A stretch of 64,000 nucleotides of DNA from Rhizocola hellebori (GCF_016862955.1 NZ_BONY01000036.1:1-64000); one strand, 5' to 3'; shown: positions 32,084 through 40,445, numbered from the stretch's first letter. Notes: generated by a model not told the origin, from the sequence alone. A program made the numbers and translations.

Positions 32084-32484
32084 CCTCCTCTTCGCCGCGT
32101 CTGGCCGCCGCCGAAATCCCGACCGAGGTGCTGCACCAGCTGTACCGCGACTACTGCCTGAGCAAGCACGTGTATGCCAAGGCGGCATACGCGGATGATG
32201 CTGCACGGCAGGCCCATATCGACGACGACGCGCGCTCCTACTACGAGGAAGCGCACATGGGCCCGCTGGCCGAGCTGGTGAAAGCGGCCTATGCCGCTGG
32301 CCGCGAGTCGGTTCTGCACGAACCGAACGACATCGAGGCCACAGGCGGATGCTGCTGCAACGGCTGTATAGGTGAAGGCCGGTGTGACCTGTACGACCCA
32401 GCCGACGCCGACGAGCGCATGGAGAACGACGCCGAGCGCATTGCGGAGATGACGCCTGACGAGCTGGCGAGGTGGGGCGAGTGA
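32080..32484 (+). CDS. Cys-rich phage protein of unknown function
   Basis: The 134-residue product has a helical first half (VLHQLYRDYCLSKHVYAKAAYADD) and a central cysteine cluster, GGCCCNGCIGEGRCDLYDPAD, that may bind metal, then an acidic tail. ATGA overlap at both ends. No family recognised. Confidence 0.65.
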   Translation: MTSSSPRLAAAEIPTEVLHQLYRDYCLSKHVYAKAAYADDAARQAHIDDDARSYYEEAHMGPLAELVKAAYAAGRESVLHEPNDIEATGGCCCNGCIGEGRCDLYDPADADERMENDAERIAEMTPDELARWGE

Positions 32485-32948
32485 CCTCCGCCGAGCGGTT
32501 CCACTACATGTTCACCTGGCCCTGCGGCTGCCCGTTCTCCATCGCCTCACAAACCATCGCCGACGAAGCGATGTGGCTGGAAACCTTCGACACCGCAGCT
32601 GGTGTCACGGCGGCCAAGGCGGCTGGGGTGAAGATGCTGCGCATCACCCACGACCAGTGGGAGAGCGAGCATCTGGCCCGATTCAAGGCGCGGTGTGAGC
32701 ACAATCCGCCGAAGCTTCCGCCGACCGACGAGCCGAAGCTGAAGGACCTCGACGAGGACATCATCGAGATGGTGGTCGGCGACAGGGTTTCCGACGCCAT
32801 CAACGCCCATCTTGTGAAGCTGGACCAGAACCAGGACATCCTTGTCGCCCGGCTCGGCCACCTGCTCAAGGCCGAGAGCCCGTTCGATGTTCGGGCGGCG
32901 ATCGACGAGATGGTCCAGGCGTTCAGTGACGTGATGGAGGTCCGCTGA
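32481..32948 (+). CDS. Phage protein of unknown function
   Basis: The GTG at 32481 overlaps the previous stop. The 155-residue product has an alpha/beta N-terminal half with CGCP near residue 17 and a helical C-terminal half (VGDRVSDAINAHLVKLDQNQDILVARLGHLL). Function unknown. Confidence 0.6.
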   Translation: MTSAERFHYMFTWPCGCPFSIASQTIADEAMWLETFDTAAGVTAAKAAGVKMLRITHDQWESEHLARFKARCEHNPPKLPPTDEPKLKDLDEDIIEMVVGDRVSDAINAHLVKLDQNQDILVARLGHLLKAESPFDVRAAIDEMVQAFSDVMEVR

Positions 32949-33226
32949 TGGCGCGCGCCTTCTACCGCGGCTACGTCCAGGACGGCCCTCGTGCCGGTCA
33001 GGTCAAGCGGCTGCACATCATGCGTGAGGACGGCAAGTTCCCCGGCCGGTCCGCTCTGTGCGGTGTCCACGGCTATGACGTCACCAGGTCGCTGACCGTC
33101 ATCATCGACCCGCTTCCTTCGGTGCCGCCTGAAGGGCTGTGGTGGTGCCCAACGTGTGTGGGCCAGTACGCCGACGTGGTTGGGCTGATTGACGCGGTTG
33201 CCTTCGACCTGGCGGGGGTGGCCTGA
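32948..33226 (+). CDS. Phage protein with possible zinc site
   Basis: The 92-residue product is mainly beta strand and has LCGVHGYD and WWCPTCVGQYAD, which give three cysteines and a histidine in a plausible zinc-binding arrangement. TGATG overlap with the previous gene and with the next. Function unknown. Confidence 0.6.
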   Translation: MARAFYRGYVQDGPRAGQVKRLHIMREDGKFPGRSALCGVHGYDVTRSLTVIIDPLPSVPPEGLWWCPTCVGQYADVVGLIDAVAFDLAGVA

Positions 33227-33570
33227 TGACTCGTCCCACGATGACCGAAAGCCAGCTGCAGGCGTCCATCCTGGACTTGGCCCGCACTCACCGGCTGCTC
33301 GCTTTTCATGTCCGCGACAGCCGCAAGTCCGTCGGGGTCGGGTTCCCGGATTTGGTTTTAGCCGGCGTCGGCGGCGTGCTGTTCCGGGAGCTCAAGAATG
33401 CGACCCTGCAGCCCACTCCGGAGCAGATGGCTTGGTTGGGCACCCTCGATGCCGGCGGCGCTGACGCCGCGCTGTGGCGGCCTGAGCACTGGTACTCCGG
33501 TGAGGTCGCGGCGACGTTGGCACGTTTGGCCAAGCCCCGGATGCAACTGCCGCCCGAGGTGGCCAAGTGA
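33226..33570 (+). CDS. VRR-NUC domain nuclease
   Basis: The 114-residue protein is a complete VRR-NUC domain, a PD-(D/E)xK nuclease. ESQLQASILDLARTHRLLAFHVRD is the N-terminal helix, GVGFPDLVLAG holds the catalytic Asp and LFRELKN the catalytic Glu-x-Lys. The end TPEQMAWLGTLDAGGADAALWRPEHW is also typical. Stand-alone VRR-NUC proteins cleave branched DNA, which suits a recombination or replication role. Confidence 0.88.
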   Translation: MTRPTMTESQLQASILDLARTHRLLAFHVRDSRKSVGVGFPDLVLAGVGGVLFRELKNATLQPTPEQMAWLGTLDAGGADAALWRPEHWYSGEVAATLARLAKPRMQLPPEVAK

Positions 33571-33830
33571 ACGTCGACACCCGCCGCCATCTGACCGCAG
33601 CCAAATACGGCCGCCTGTACGACGCCGAGACTGGCGGGACGTTTATCCGCTCCCACACAGTCTCTGGGCACACGTCACGCCGGGCCCAGCTCAAAATCGT
33701 CGAGCAGCTGCTGGCGGACGGATGGATTGTGCGCCTGTCCGATGGCCGGTATCCGATCACCGACCTAGGCGAGGCAGCTTTGGCTGCCGACCGGGCGCAG
33801 CTTGCGCCCGAGGTGCCTCATGGTGCGTAA
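33567..33830 (+). CDS. Small winged-helix-like phage protein
   Basis: The 87-residue product has a helix/strand pattern (RAQLKIVEQLLADGWIVRLSDGRYPITDLGEAAL) that looks like a small winged helix. GTGA overlap with the nuclease gene. It may bind DNA. Not assigned to a family. Confidence 0.6.
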   Translation: MNVDTRRHLTAAKYGRLYDAETGGTFIRSHTVSGHTSRRAQLKIVEQLLADGWIVRLSDGRYPITDLGEAALAADRAQLAPEVPHGA

Positions 33831-33999
33831 AGCCTTCAAGGTGCCCCGCGGTATCTGCTCCCACTGCGGCCGTGAGACGGCGTTGATGTCTGACGGCCGG
33901 GTGACGGGCAGGCATGGGCCTTGCCCGGGTGCGGGGCTGATGCCGTCGGCGCTCGTCGAGAAGAAGGTCGTGCCGATTCAAAAGGACGTGAAGCGATGA
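33820..33999 (+). CDS. Small zinc-ribbon phage protein
   Basis: A GAGGTG precedes the ATG at 33820, which lies 11 bp inside the previous gene. The 59-residue product is basic and has CSHCGRETALMSDGRVTGRHGPCPG, a small zinc-binding unit frequent in actinophages. ATGA overlap with the methyltransferase gene. Confidence 0.65.
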   Translation: MVRKAFKVPRGICSHCGRETALMSDGRVTGRHGPCPGAGLMPSALVEKKVVPIQKDVKR

Positions 34000-35417
34000 C
34001 ACTCACCTTGAGCGATTACTTCTGCGGCGCCGGCGGATCCTCGTCCGGGGCGAAGCTGGTACCTGGCGTCCAGGTCACCCACGCGTTCAATCACTGGCAG
34101 CTGGCCCTGGACACCCACGCCCTCAACCACCCCGAGGTGGACCACCAGAAAGCCGACCTGTCCAAGGCAAACCCGCGCCTGTATCCACGCACCGACATCG
34201 GCTGGTTTTCGCCGGAGTGCACCAACCACTCCCAGGCCAAAGGTAAACGCAAACACGACCGGCAGCCCGACCTGTTCGGTGAAACCCTGCCCGACGAAGC
34301 CGCCGAAAGATCCAGATCGACCATGAAGGATGTCCTGACGTTCGCGGCAGTGCACCGCTACGAGGCGGTCATCGTGGAGAACGTCGTCGAGGTCCGCGAC
34401 TGGGCGTGGTGGCCGAACTGGCTGCGCGAGCTTGAAGCGCTCGGCTACGACCACGAGATCGTCTACCTGAACTCCATGCACGCCCAGCAACTGGGCCCAG
34501 GCGCACCGCAGTCACGGGACCGCATCTACATCGTGGCGTGGCGCAAGGCCTGCCGCCGTCCGGATCTGCGCCGGTGGACACGCCCGCCCGCCTACTGCCA
34601 GCCGTGCGACCAGGTGGTCACGCCGATCCAGGCGTGGAAGGACCCGAACAAGCAGTTCGGCAAGTTCGGGCGCAGCGGCCAGTACGTGTACCGCTGCCCG
34701 AATCTGAAATGCCGCAACGCGGTGGTGAATCCCGAGTTCCTGCCCGCCGCGGCAGCGATCGACTGGTCGCTGACCGGGCAGCGCATCGGCGACCGCAGCC
34801 GGCCGCTGGCGCCCAAGACGATGGCACGGATCCGCAAGGGCCTGGCCACCTACGGCAGCCAGCTGCTGGTGCCGTGCGGTGGAACGTGGCGCGATCGAGC
34901 GGAGCCGCTGGCCAAGCCGATGGCGACCCGTACCACGGTTGAGACTGATGGCCTGCTTGTTCCGGTGGAGGGCCGTACGGGTACCAACGCCCGGCTGACC
35001 ACGGGTGTGTTCCGCGCGCAGACGGCACGGCTGCAGGATGCGCTGGTTGTTCCGCTGCGCAACAACGCCGTGGCACGGCCAGCGTCGACCGACCCGCTGA
35101 TGACTGTTGCCGCCGAGGGCAACCATCACATGATCGTCGACTACAACGGGCCGGCGAAACCGGTCACCTCGCCGCTGCCGACGCAGACCGCGGTCGAGGG
35201 CAACGGCCTGGCAAGCATCGAAATCGACCCGGACGACTGCGCCTTCCGCATGTTGGAGCCGCACGAGATTCAGGCCGCGATGGCGTTCGACCCCGGCTAC
35301 CGGCTGCTGGGCAATCGGCGTGAACGGGTGCGGCAGTTGGGTAATGCGGTCACTCCGCCGGCAGCCCGGGATCTGATCGCCGCAGTTGCCGAGGCTGTCA
35401 ACGGGACGGCGCCATGA
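33996..35417 (+). CDS. Cytosine-5 DNA methyltransferase, variant motif IV
   Basis: From the ATG at 33996 the protein has 473 residues and the motif order of C5-cytosine methyltransferases: motif I DYFCGAGGSSSG, motif IV with catalytic C75, motif VI ENV (128-130), motif VIII QSRDR (172-176) and the C-terminal RQLGNAVTPPAARDL. Motif IV reads SPEC instead of the usual PPCQ. The target-recognition region is long and includes two Cys pairs (CQPC, CPNLKC), a probable zinc finger. It should methylate or otherwise modify phage DNA for protection from restriction; no cognate nuclease is adjacent. It starts at an ATGA overlap. Confidence 0.9.
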   Translation: MTLTLSDYFCGAGGSSSGAKLVPGVQVTHAFNHWQLALDTHALNHPEVDHQKADLSKANPRLYPRTDIGWFSPECTNHSQAKGKRKHDRQPDLFGETLPDEAAERSRSTMKDVLTFAAVHRYEAVIVENVVEVRDWAWWPNWLRELEALGYDHEIVYLNSMHAQQLGPGAPQSRDRIYIVAWRKACRRPDLRRWTRPPAYCQPCDQVVTPIQAWKDPNKQFGKFGRSGQYVYRCPNLKCRNAVVNPEFLPAAAAIDWSLTGQRIGDRSRPLAPKTMARIRKGLATYGSQLLVPCGGTWRDRAEPLAKPMATRTTVETDGLLVPVEGRTGTNARLTTGVFRAQTARLQDALVVPLRNNAVARPASTDPLMTVAAEGNHHMIVDYNGPAKPVTSPLPTQTAVEGNGLASIEIDPDDCAFRMLEPHEIQAAMAFDPGYRLLGNRRERVRQLGNAVTPPAARDLIAAVAEAVNGTAP

Positions 35418-35590
35418 CGACTGGCATCTGCCGCCACTGCCTCGCCCCGGTGCCTTTGGGCGCCGACGGGAAGGTGGCCCGGCACAAGGAGCAGATCGTT
35501 TCGGCCAGCGGCTGGGCGGACGGATACGACGGATGCCGCGGGTCTGGCTGGACACCGAAACCGACACCGAACGAGGGAGAGCAGCGGTGA
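35414..35590 (+). CDS. Small zinc-ribbon-like phage protein
   Basis: This 58-residue gene starts with ATGA overlap on the methyltransferase stop and ends with GTGA overlap on the next gene. The product begins MTTGICRHCLAPVPLGADG and ends in a region with CRGSGW; three cysteines and histidines suggest a zinc ribbon. It is not a frame shadow, because it fills the gap between two coupled genes exactly. Confidence 0.65.
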   Translation: MTTGICRHCLAPVPLGADGKVARHKEQIVSASGWADGYDGCRGSGWTPKPTPNEGEQR

Positions 35591-35814
35591 CCGACCAACC
35601 AAAGCCGACGGTGCGTATCGAGGTGGTGCATGTCGTCAACGGCACCACCCACAACGACGTGCTGCACGGCTCGAGGGTGTCGATGCAGATGTTCGAGTCC
35701 TGCCTGTACGTGCAGCTGACCGACGGGTTCGACAAGGACGGTCCGCTGATCGACGTGCTGTACCGGGGTGAGACGGCCAAACGCCGTCCAGTTTTTGAGG
35801 AGGACCAGAAGTGA
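35587..35814 (+). CDS. Small phage protein of unknown function
   Basis: The GTG at 35587 overlaps the previous stop. The 75-residue product is beta-rich (TVRIEVVHVVNGTTHNDVLHGSRVSM, SCLYVQLTDGF). No family recognised. Confidence 0.6.
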   Translation: MTDQPKPTVRIEVVHVVNGTTHNDVLHGSRVSMQMFESCLYVQLTDGFDKDGPLIDVLYRGETAKRRPVFEEDQK

Positions 35815-36035
35815 CTATGCAGCATTTGACCGAGTGTGTGGTCGGCCGTGAGCCGATCGAGCCTGAGGTGTCGATAGCCCACCGCCCAGGCAAGGGCAAA
35901 GGTGCGTGGCCCGCGTGTATGCCACGTCGCGACAACGCAGATCCGGCCGAGTGGCGGGAGTTGTCGGTGGGCCGTGCCCTGGAGTTGGGTGCGGTTCCGT
36001 GCACCGAGAAGGCGTGCACGGAGGTGGCGGCATGA
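35811..36035 (+). CDS. Small phage protein of unknown function
   Basis: Up to 74 residues, starting at the GTG overlap (35811) or at the ATG at 35817; GAGGAGG stands upstream. It has a Pro/Gly/Lys-rich middle (HRPGKGKGAWPACMPRRD) and a C-terminal CTEKACTEV. Function unknown. Confidence 0.55.
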   Translation: MTMQHLTECVVGREPIEPEVSIAHRPGKGKGAWPACMPRRDNADPAEWRELSVGRALELGAVPCTEKACTEVAA

Positions 36036-36967
36036 CCCTCACCAGCGAGCAGTTGACGGAGATCAGCGAGCGGTCGAAGGACTACCTGGCACTCGGCGTC
36101 GGGTCAGTCCACTACGCCAACATGTCGGCGGGAGATGTGCCCGCCCTGCTGGCGGAGCTGGCCAAGGCGACCGCTGCGCGTGACAAGCATTCCGACCGCG
36201 CCGATCTGCTGGTGGGCGCGATGGCCTACGTCCGGGATCAGGTGTTCCGGTTCAACGAGGTCGGGGTGGAGGTGCTGGTTCGGGAGTTGCTGCAGCGGCT
36301 TCATGAGCATGCCTGCGACGCAATCAACCGGGACGTCGAACGGCGTTCAACAGTGCCGGAAGTCAAGGCGGATGTTGCGGCGCTCGACTGCCCTCGCTGT
36401 GGTGGCCTTGAAGGCACCCACGTCCGTCGCGACTGCGCCGAGGTGGGCACCGAAACGGCCCAGGCCGAGCGGGATGACGAACTGGCCACTCTGGAGATCG
36501 GCCCGGTAACGCCTCAGATGCTGGCGGACGTCGCCTTCGTGGAAAGCATCCGGAACCCGAACCTCGACATCCCGCTGGACGAGGACGCCGACATCAACGC
36601 CCGTGTGGCAGTCGACGAGCGGGTGGCTGCCGCAGCCGAAGCGCTGCTCGACATTGAGCGGAGGCGGTCGCCAGCCACAGAGGACTCGTCGATTTGGCTG
36701 GAAGCGCATGCGGCTGCACTCGGTGAGTTGATTGCCGCTGTGGACGCCCGCCGTGCGCTGACCGGCGAGCAGACGGAGGGCGCGGCAACCGGAAGCCCGC
36801 TGGCGACAGGCGGGCTGGTCGACTCGTCACGGCTCTACCGCGTCGGCGTGGACCGAGCCTGCACCCACTGGGCACACAGCGTGCCCCATGGCGCGCCCTG
36901 TACGCCTGAGGCGCTCGATCAGATCACCACGCATGCTGCCGAGTGCCTGGAGGCTCCTCGTGGCTGA
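36032..36967 (+). CDS. Large phage protein of unknown function
   Basis: From the ATG at 36032 (ATGA overlap) the product has 311 residues. The first part (LTSEQLTEISERSKDYLALG, LLAELAKATAARDKHSDRADLL) looks like the helical phage proteins of the Ea-type group; a CPRCGGLEGTHVRRDC site may bind zinc in the middle; the rest is helical. The C-terminus has SPLATGGLVDSSRLYRVGVDRACTHWAHSVPHG. A near copy of the phrase (ML)ATGGLV occurs in the protein at 47.2 kb. Function unknown. Confidence 0.65.
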   Translation: MTLTSEQLTEISERSKDYLALGVGSVHYANMSAGDVPALLAELAKATAARDKHSDRADLLVGAMAYVRDQVFRFNEVGVEVLVRELLQRLHEHACDAINRDVERRSTVPEVKADVAALDCPRCGGLEGTHVRRDCAEVGTETAQAERDDELATLEIGPVTPQMLADVAFVESIRNPNLDIPLDEDADINARVAVDERVAAAAEALLDIERRRSPATEDSSIWLEAHAAALGELIAAVDARRALTGEQTEGAATGSPLATGGLVDSSRLYRVGVDRACTHWAHSVPHGAPCTPEALDQITTHAAECLEAPRG

Positions 36968-37169
36968 GTTCGCGCGCCCGTTCCGTATCACCTACCCCGA
37001 CGGGATACCGGAGGACGAGGTGCTGCATGGCGTCCAGTTCCCGGACGGGGCGTGCATAGTCCGCATGCCTCGTGGTGGCTTCCATGCCGCCATTCCGTTC
37101 GAGTTCCTCGGTGAGGTCTTAGACATGGAGCACGCGGTCGTCGAGTGGGCCGACGGAGGTGGGGCATGA
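36960..37169 (+). CDS. Small phage protein of unknown function
   Basis: The GTG at 36960 overlaps the previous gene by eight bases. The 69-residue product begins AEFARPFRITYPDGIPEDEVLHGVQFPDGACIV and is mostly beta strand. ATGA overlap with the next gene. Unknown function. Confidence 0.55.
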   Translation: MAEFARPFRITYPDGIPEDEVLHGVQFPDGACIVRMPRGGFHAAIPFEFLGEVLDMEHAVVEWADGGGA

Positions 37170-37501
37170 GCGACATCGACAAGCTCGCCCAAGTCCTCCG
37201 CGACGCGATAGCCGCCAGCGATGTACGCGGCCAGGACGTTGCCTGGGCGCTGACCCGGGTGATGCGCGAACAGCCTTGCGGCTACGAATCCTCGTTCGGC
37301 ATGGTCGGCCAGTTCAAGGACTACGGCTGCGTGCGGCTGTGGCACATGGACCGCGACATCCGCCACTCCTACGTCCTGCGAGATGACGTCCGCAACGGCT
37401 GCAGGGAGCCGGTCGAGAACCCCGCCTATGAGGGCGGCGGGCTGCGGCTGTGCGCCCGCCAGCTTGTGGACGGCGTATGCCCAGCCCATCCCACCGCCTA
37501 A
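37166..37501 (+). CDS. Phage protein of unknown function
   Basis: The ATG at 37166 overlaps the previous stop. The 111-residue product is helical at its start (DIDKLAQVLRDAIAASDVRGQDVAWALTRVM) and has four cysteines later. It ends the run of tightly overlapping genes; the next gene has its own ribosome site. Confidence 0.6.
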   Translation: MSDIDKLAQVLRDAIAASDVRGQDVAWALTRVMREQPCGYESSFGMVGQFKDYGCVRLWHMDRDIRHSYVLRDDVRNGCREPVENPAYEGGGLRLCARQLVDGVCPAHPTA

Positions 37502-37552
37502 GCCCTTCCGCTCCTTCCCCGGGGCGGGCAACCAAAACGAAAGGTAAGGGAC

Positions 37553-38671
37553 ATGCAGCTCGACCGTAGGCATTGGATCGCAGGTACCGCCGCCGCACTC
37601 GTCATCGTCGCGGCTTTTGCCGCCACCACACCAGCCAATAGTGCTGTAGCGCCGCTGGACGACCAGGCCGCCATGGGCAACGCATGTGCCGCCCGGCTGG
37701 CCAGTGGCCGCCCACTCACTCCGGCGCAGCGCAACTGGCTCGAAACCTGCCGTGCTGTCTTCGCTCCGGCCGGGTCACCGTCGCCGAGCGCGAGCCCGAG
37801 CGCATCGCCGAGCGCCAGCCCATCCGTGAGCCCGAGCCCGTCACCAAGTCCGAGCGTCTCACCGACACCATCACCCAGCCCGAGCACCCCGCCCACCGCC
37901 GGACCCACACCACCCACCGCCTGCCCCGCATGGCCCGCCGTCCCCGACAGCGCTTGCACCGGATGGCGACACACCGGCGTCAGCCTGCGCACCTGCCCCA
38001 CCACGCTGGCCGTGGCCGGTGGCATCTATGACGGCTGTAGCTTCCCCGGCAGCGTCGTGATTGCGGCGGCCGGCATCACCATCAGCCGCTCCTACATCGA
38101 CGGTGGGCATGTCGAAGGCGCGGGCTACGACCTGCGCGGCGTGCGCTTGGTCGACGTCGAAATCTCGGGCGGCACCGACAATTTCGCGGCGATCGGCAAC
38201 TCGAACTATTCGTGCCTGCGCTGCGACATCCACGGCGGCCTGCGCGGGCTGGCGTTGGGCTCCAACGTGGTCGTCACCGACTCCTACGTCCACGACCAGC
38301 GCATCGTCCCGGGCGCCCACCAAACCGCCGCGTCGACACATGGCGGGGCGCACGTCCGCATCGAGCACTCCACACTGCGCTGCAACTCGGACCGGTACGC
38401 CTGCTCCAACGGGGTCAGCTTCTACTCCGAAGACCCGCCGGGTATCGACGACATGCTCATCACCCGGTCGCACATCTCCACCGATGCGGGTTACTGCCTG
38501 GGCTTCTTCAGCCTGCAGCCGGGCAAGCCGTACGGCATCACCAACACCCGCATCGTGGACAACGTGCTGGGTGCGAGCGAGTACGGGCCTGTAGCGAACT
38601 GGCCCGCAAGTCAGGCCGGGAACGTGTGGTCCGGCAACACGACGCCCGGCGGCACACCCATCAACCCGTAG
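37553..38671 (+). CDS. Secreted beta-helix protein with Ser/Pro stalk
   Basis: The 372-residue protein has a signal peptide (MQLDRRHWIAGTAAALVIVAAF, likely cleaved after TPANSA) and a short helical part, then a Ser-Pro-Ala-rich stalk of about 45 residues. The large domain has repeated short strands (SFPGSVVIAAAGITISRSYIDGG, GVRLVDVEISGG, GLALGSNVVVTDSYVHDQ, HVRIEHSTLRCNSD) typical of right-handed parallel beta-helices of the pectate-lyase type. It is not in the tail region, so it is probably exported by the lysogen and acts outside the cell. AAAGGTAAGG stands before the ATG. It may be a lysogenic-conversion gene. Confidence 0.82.
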   Translation: MQLDRRHWIAGTAAALVIVAAFAATTPANSAVAPLDDQAAMGNACAARLASGRPLTPAQRNWLETCRAVFAPAGSPSPSASPSASPSASPSVSPSPSPSPSVSPTPSPSPSTPPTAGPTPPTACPAWPAVPDSACTGWRHTGVSLRTCPTTLAVAGGIYDGCSFPGSVVIAAAGITISRSYIDGGHVEGAGYDLRGVRLVDVEISGGTDNFAAIGNSNYSCLRCDIHGGLRGLALGSNVVVTDSYVHDQRIVPGAHQTAASTHGGAHVRIEHSTLRCNSDRYACSNGVSFYSEDPPGIDDMLITRSHISTDAGYCLGFFSLQPGKPYGITNTRIVDNVLGASEYGPVANWPASQAGNVWSGNTTPGGTPINP

Positions 38672-38697
38672 CCAAACAACCAACCGAAAGGCAACAG

Positions 38698-39168
38698 ATG
38701 AACACGATCAGCTTCAGCCGCATTCAGGCCGCACTGCGGGCCATGGGTATCGACACTCATGAGGAGGTCGTCTCCGTCCTGATGACTCCCAAGCAGGTCA
38801 CCGTCAACCGGCAAGATCTCAACGACCGAGGCGAGCCGTATATCGACCCGGTAACGGACGCCATCGCTGCCCGTGCCGAAGTGTTCGATGTCGACCACAC
38901 CAAGGACGACGCGGACGACGGGACTGGCCTGACCTACGCCGACGTGGTGCTCGTCCACGATGACGGTGTCGTCTTCGACTTCCATGTCGTCGAGGAGGTC
39001 GTGTATCTGGCCGATGTCGCAGTCGACGGCACGATCGACATCCACTTGTACGGCAAGGGCAGCGCATCCAAGTCGTCGTCCGCCTCTTCGGTGTCTGAGC
39101 CGATGCCGGCCGACGAGGGCGGTCCTGATGTTGTCATCACGCGGCCAGAGGGCGAGGCGACGGCATGA
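38698..39168 (+). CDS. Phage protein of unknown function
   Basis: The ATG at 38698 follows a GAAAGGCAACAG. The 156-residue product is acidic, with beta-rich repeats (VVLVHDDGVVFDFHVVEEVVYLADVAVDGTIDIHLYG) and a Ser/Pro-rich tail. It lies between two exported proteins and overlaps the lipoprotein gene as ATGA. Function unknown. Confidence 0.6.
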   Translation: MNTISFSRIQAALRAMGIDTHEEVVSVLMTPKQVTVNRQDLNDRGEPYIDPVTDAIAARAEVFDVDHTKDDADDGTGLTYADVVLVHDDGVVFDFHVVEEVVYLADVAVDGTIDIHLYGKGSASKSSSASSVSEPMPADEGGPDVVITRPEGEATA

Positions 39169-39371
39169 GGCTGCGCCGAATCCTGGCCGTGCTCGCTGTC
39201 AGCGCGACGCTCGCGAGTGGAGCCGCCGCCTGCGGTGACCCGGCACCCGCTGTTGAGGTCGAGGACTGCGACGCCGAGGACTGGGCCAACCGTGAAGACG
39301 ACTGCGGTTTCACCGACGCCGACCGCAAGAAGAAGACCACCAAACCCGCGCCGACGAAAAGGAAGAGGTAG
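39165..39371 (+). CDS. Small lipoprotein
   Basis: The 68-residue product starts MRLRRILAVLAVSATLASGAAAC: a basic n-region, hydrophobic core and a lipobox-like end with Cys at 23. The mature part is short, acidic first and Lys/Arg-rich at the end. Small phage lipoproteins often block superinfection, but no proof is visible. It overlaps the previous gene as ATGA. Confidence 0.75.
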   Translation: MRLRRILAVLAVSATLASGAAACGDPAPAVEVEDCDAEDWANREDDCGFTDADRKKKTTKPAPTKRKR

Positions 39372-39373
39372 CC

Positions 39374-39598
39374 ATGGCAAGCGACAGCAACACCGCCCGC
39401 TCGGGCGGCATCGGGTTCGGCGGCCTGCTCGCCATCCTGTTCATCGGCCTCAAGCTGGGCGGGGTAATCAATTGGTCCTGGTGGTGGGTGTTATCGCCGC
39501 TGTGGATTCCACTCGCGCTGGTGGTGGTGATCTTCGCTTTCGCCGGCGTCTTCGCGCTCGCGTTCGGCGGCAGGCGCACCACCCGCCGTTACAGGTAG
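39374..39598 (+). CDS. Two-helix membrane protein (Fragile-X-F-like)
   Basis: The 74-residue product has GGIGFGGLLAILFIGLKLGGVINWSWWWVLSPLWIPLALVVVIFAF, two hydrophobic segments with a conserved NWSWWWVLSPLWI turn. This pattern is known from small membrane proteins of many phages annotated as transmembrane Fragile-X-F-like. It ends in basic residues. It stands three bases after the lipoprotein gene and is probably in the same transcript. Function unknown. Confidence 0.78.
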   Translation: MASDSNTARSGGIGFGGLLAILFIGLKLGGVINWSWWWVLSPLWIPLALVVVIFAFAGVFALAFGGRRTTRRYR

Positions 39599-39663
39599 CT
39601 CTTTCCCGGGCGTGGCATGAGGTCACGCCCGGATCAACCCAAGGACTGAAGGAGATCAAGCAA

Positions 39664-40089
39664 GTGAGCGACATGGAATACACCTGGGGCGTCACGTACC
39701 ACAGCGGCGACGTTGACGACATCAAGGCGCACGCCTATAGCGACCTTTCGGGGCGTGCCGAGTTCCGCGACATCAACGGCGACCTGATCGCCGTCATCTG
39801 GCCCGGCGTGTACCGCAGCATCATCCGCGTCGACGCCCTCGTCGAGCCCGACTACGAGTTTGAGGGCCAGACCGAGGTTGGCCGTCCCGTCTCCGAGGCT
39901 GAGGTGACCCTCTTCTATCCGGAGGGCGGAAGCGACACGTTCCGGCTGGACACGGACATCTGCTACCACGCCGAGGTTGCGGTGGACGGGCCGGTCGACA
40001 GTGCGGTGCGCCGGATCGCGGTGGACATCGTCGGGCAGGGGACTGCGCACCGGTCGCCTGCGCCGAGTGTGGCCGCAGTCGAGGGCTGA
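39664..40089 (+). CDS. Phage protein of unknown function
   Basis: The GTG at 39664 stands ten bases after AAGGAG; an ATG nine bases later is the alternative. The 141-residue product is beta-rich and acidic (MEYTWGVTYHSGDVDDIKAHAYSDL). It ends the transcript before a strong hairpin. Confidence 0.6.
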   Translation: MSDMEYTWGVTYHSGDVDDIKAHAYSDLSGRAEFRDINGDLIAVIWPGVYRSIIRVDALVEPDYEFEGQTEVGRPVSEAEVTLFYPEGGSDTFRLDTDICYHAEVAVDGPVDSAVRRIAVDIVGQGTAHRSPAPSVAAVEG

Positions 40090-40094
40090 TCTTC

Positions 40095-40119
40095 TCCGGG
40101 CCCGGCTTCCGGGCCCGGA
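40095..40119. terminator. Hairpin between convergent phage transcripts
   Basis: TCCGGGCCCGG (40095-40105) and its perfect complement (40109-40119) form an 11-bp stem with a 3-base loop. It lies between the rightward gene ending at 40089 and the leftward regulator ending at 40153, and may stop both. No U tract follows. Confidence 0.6.
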
Positions 40120-40152
40120 CACAGCTAGGAACCGCGAAACCTGGGAGGTGAG

Positions 40153-40431
40153 TCAGTGGTCGGAGCGGCGGGGCGGCTCGCGGTCGACGAGCTTGGGCAC
40201 GCCTGCCTCGCGGGCGAGACGTCGAACGTGGCCGGGGTGCCAGCCGACTTCGCGACCTACGTCGATTGGTCGCGTGGGCAGGGCGACCTCCTCAATTACG
40301 GCCTGCCGCAGCCGTTCCAGAGCAGCCTCATAGACAGCTTCCGCTTCGTCGAAAGCCTTCTTGGCTGCTCGGAGCTTGTCGCTGGCTACGTAGGGCGGCA
40401 CATCCGCAGTTTCGCACATCAGCAAACTCAT
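40153..40431 (-). CDS. Leftward HTH-type phage regulator
   Basis: The ATG at 40431 gives a 92-residue protein: a charged helix (SDKLRAAKKAFDEAEAVYEAALERLRQAVIEEV) followed by a helix-turn-helix (RPIDVGREVGWHPGHVRRLAREAGVPKLV). It is one of few leftward genes in the phage and is divergent from the replication initiator. It is therefore probably a DNA-binding regulator of that promoter. The longer open frame that runs into the initiator gene is rejected. Confidence 0.7.
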   Translation of the reverse strand: MSLLMCETADVPPYVASDKLRAAKKAFDEAEAVYEAALERLRQAVIEEVALPTRPIDVGREVGWHPGHVRRLAREAGVPKLVDREPPRRSDH

Positions 40432-40445
40432 GGAAACCAGTGTAC

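Noticed and set aside
34512-35882. 456-codon minus-strand frame opposite the methyltransferase gene
   Set aside because: Antisense to a gene with intact motifs in order; not supported.
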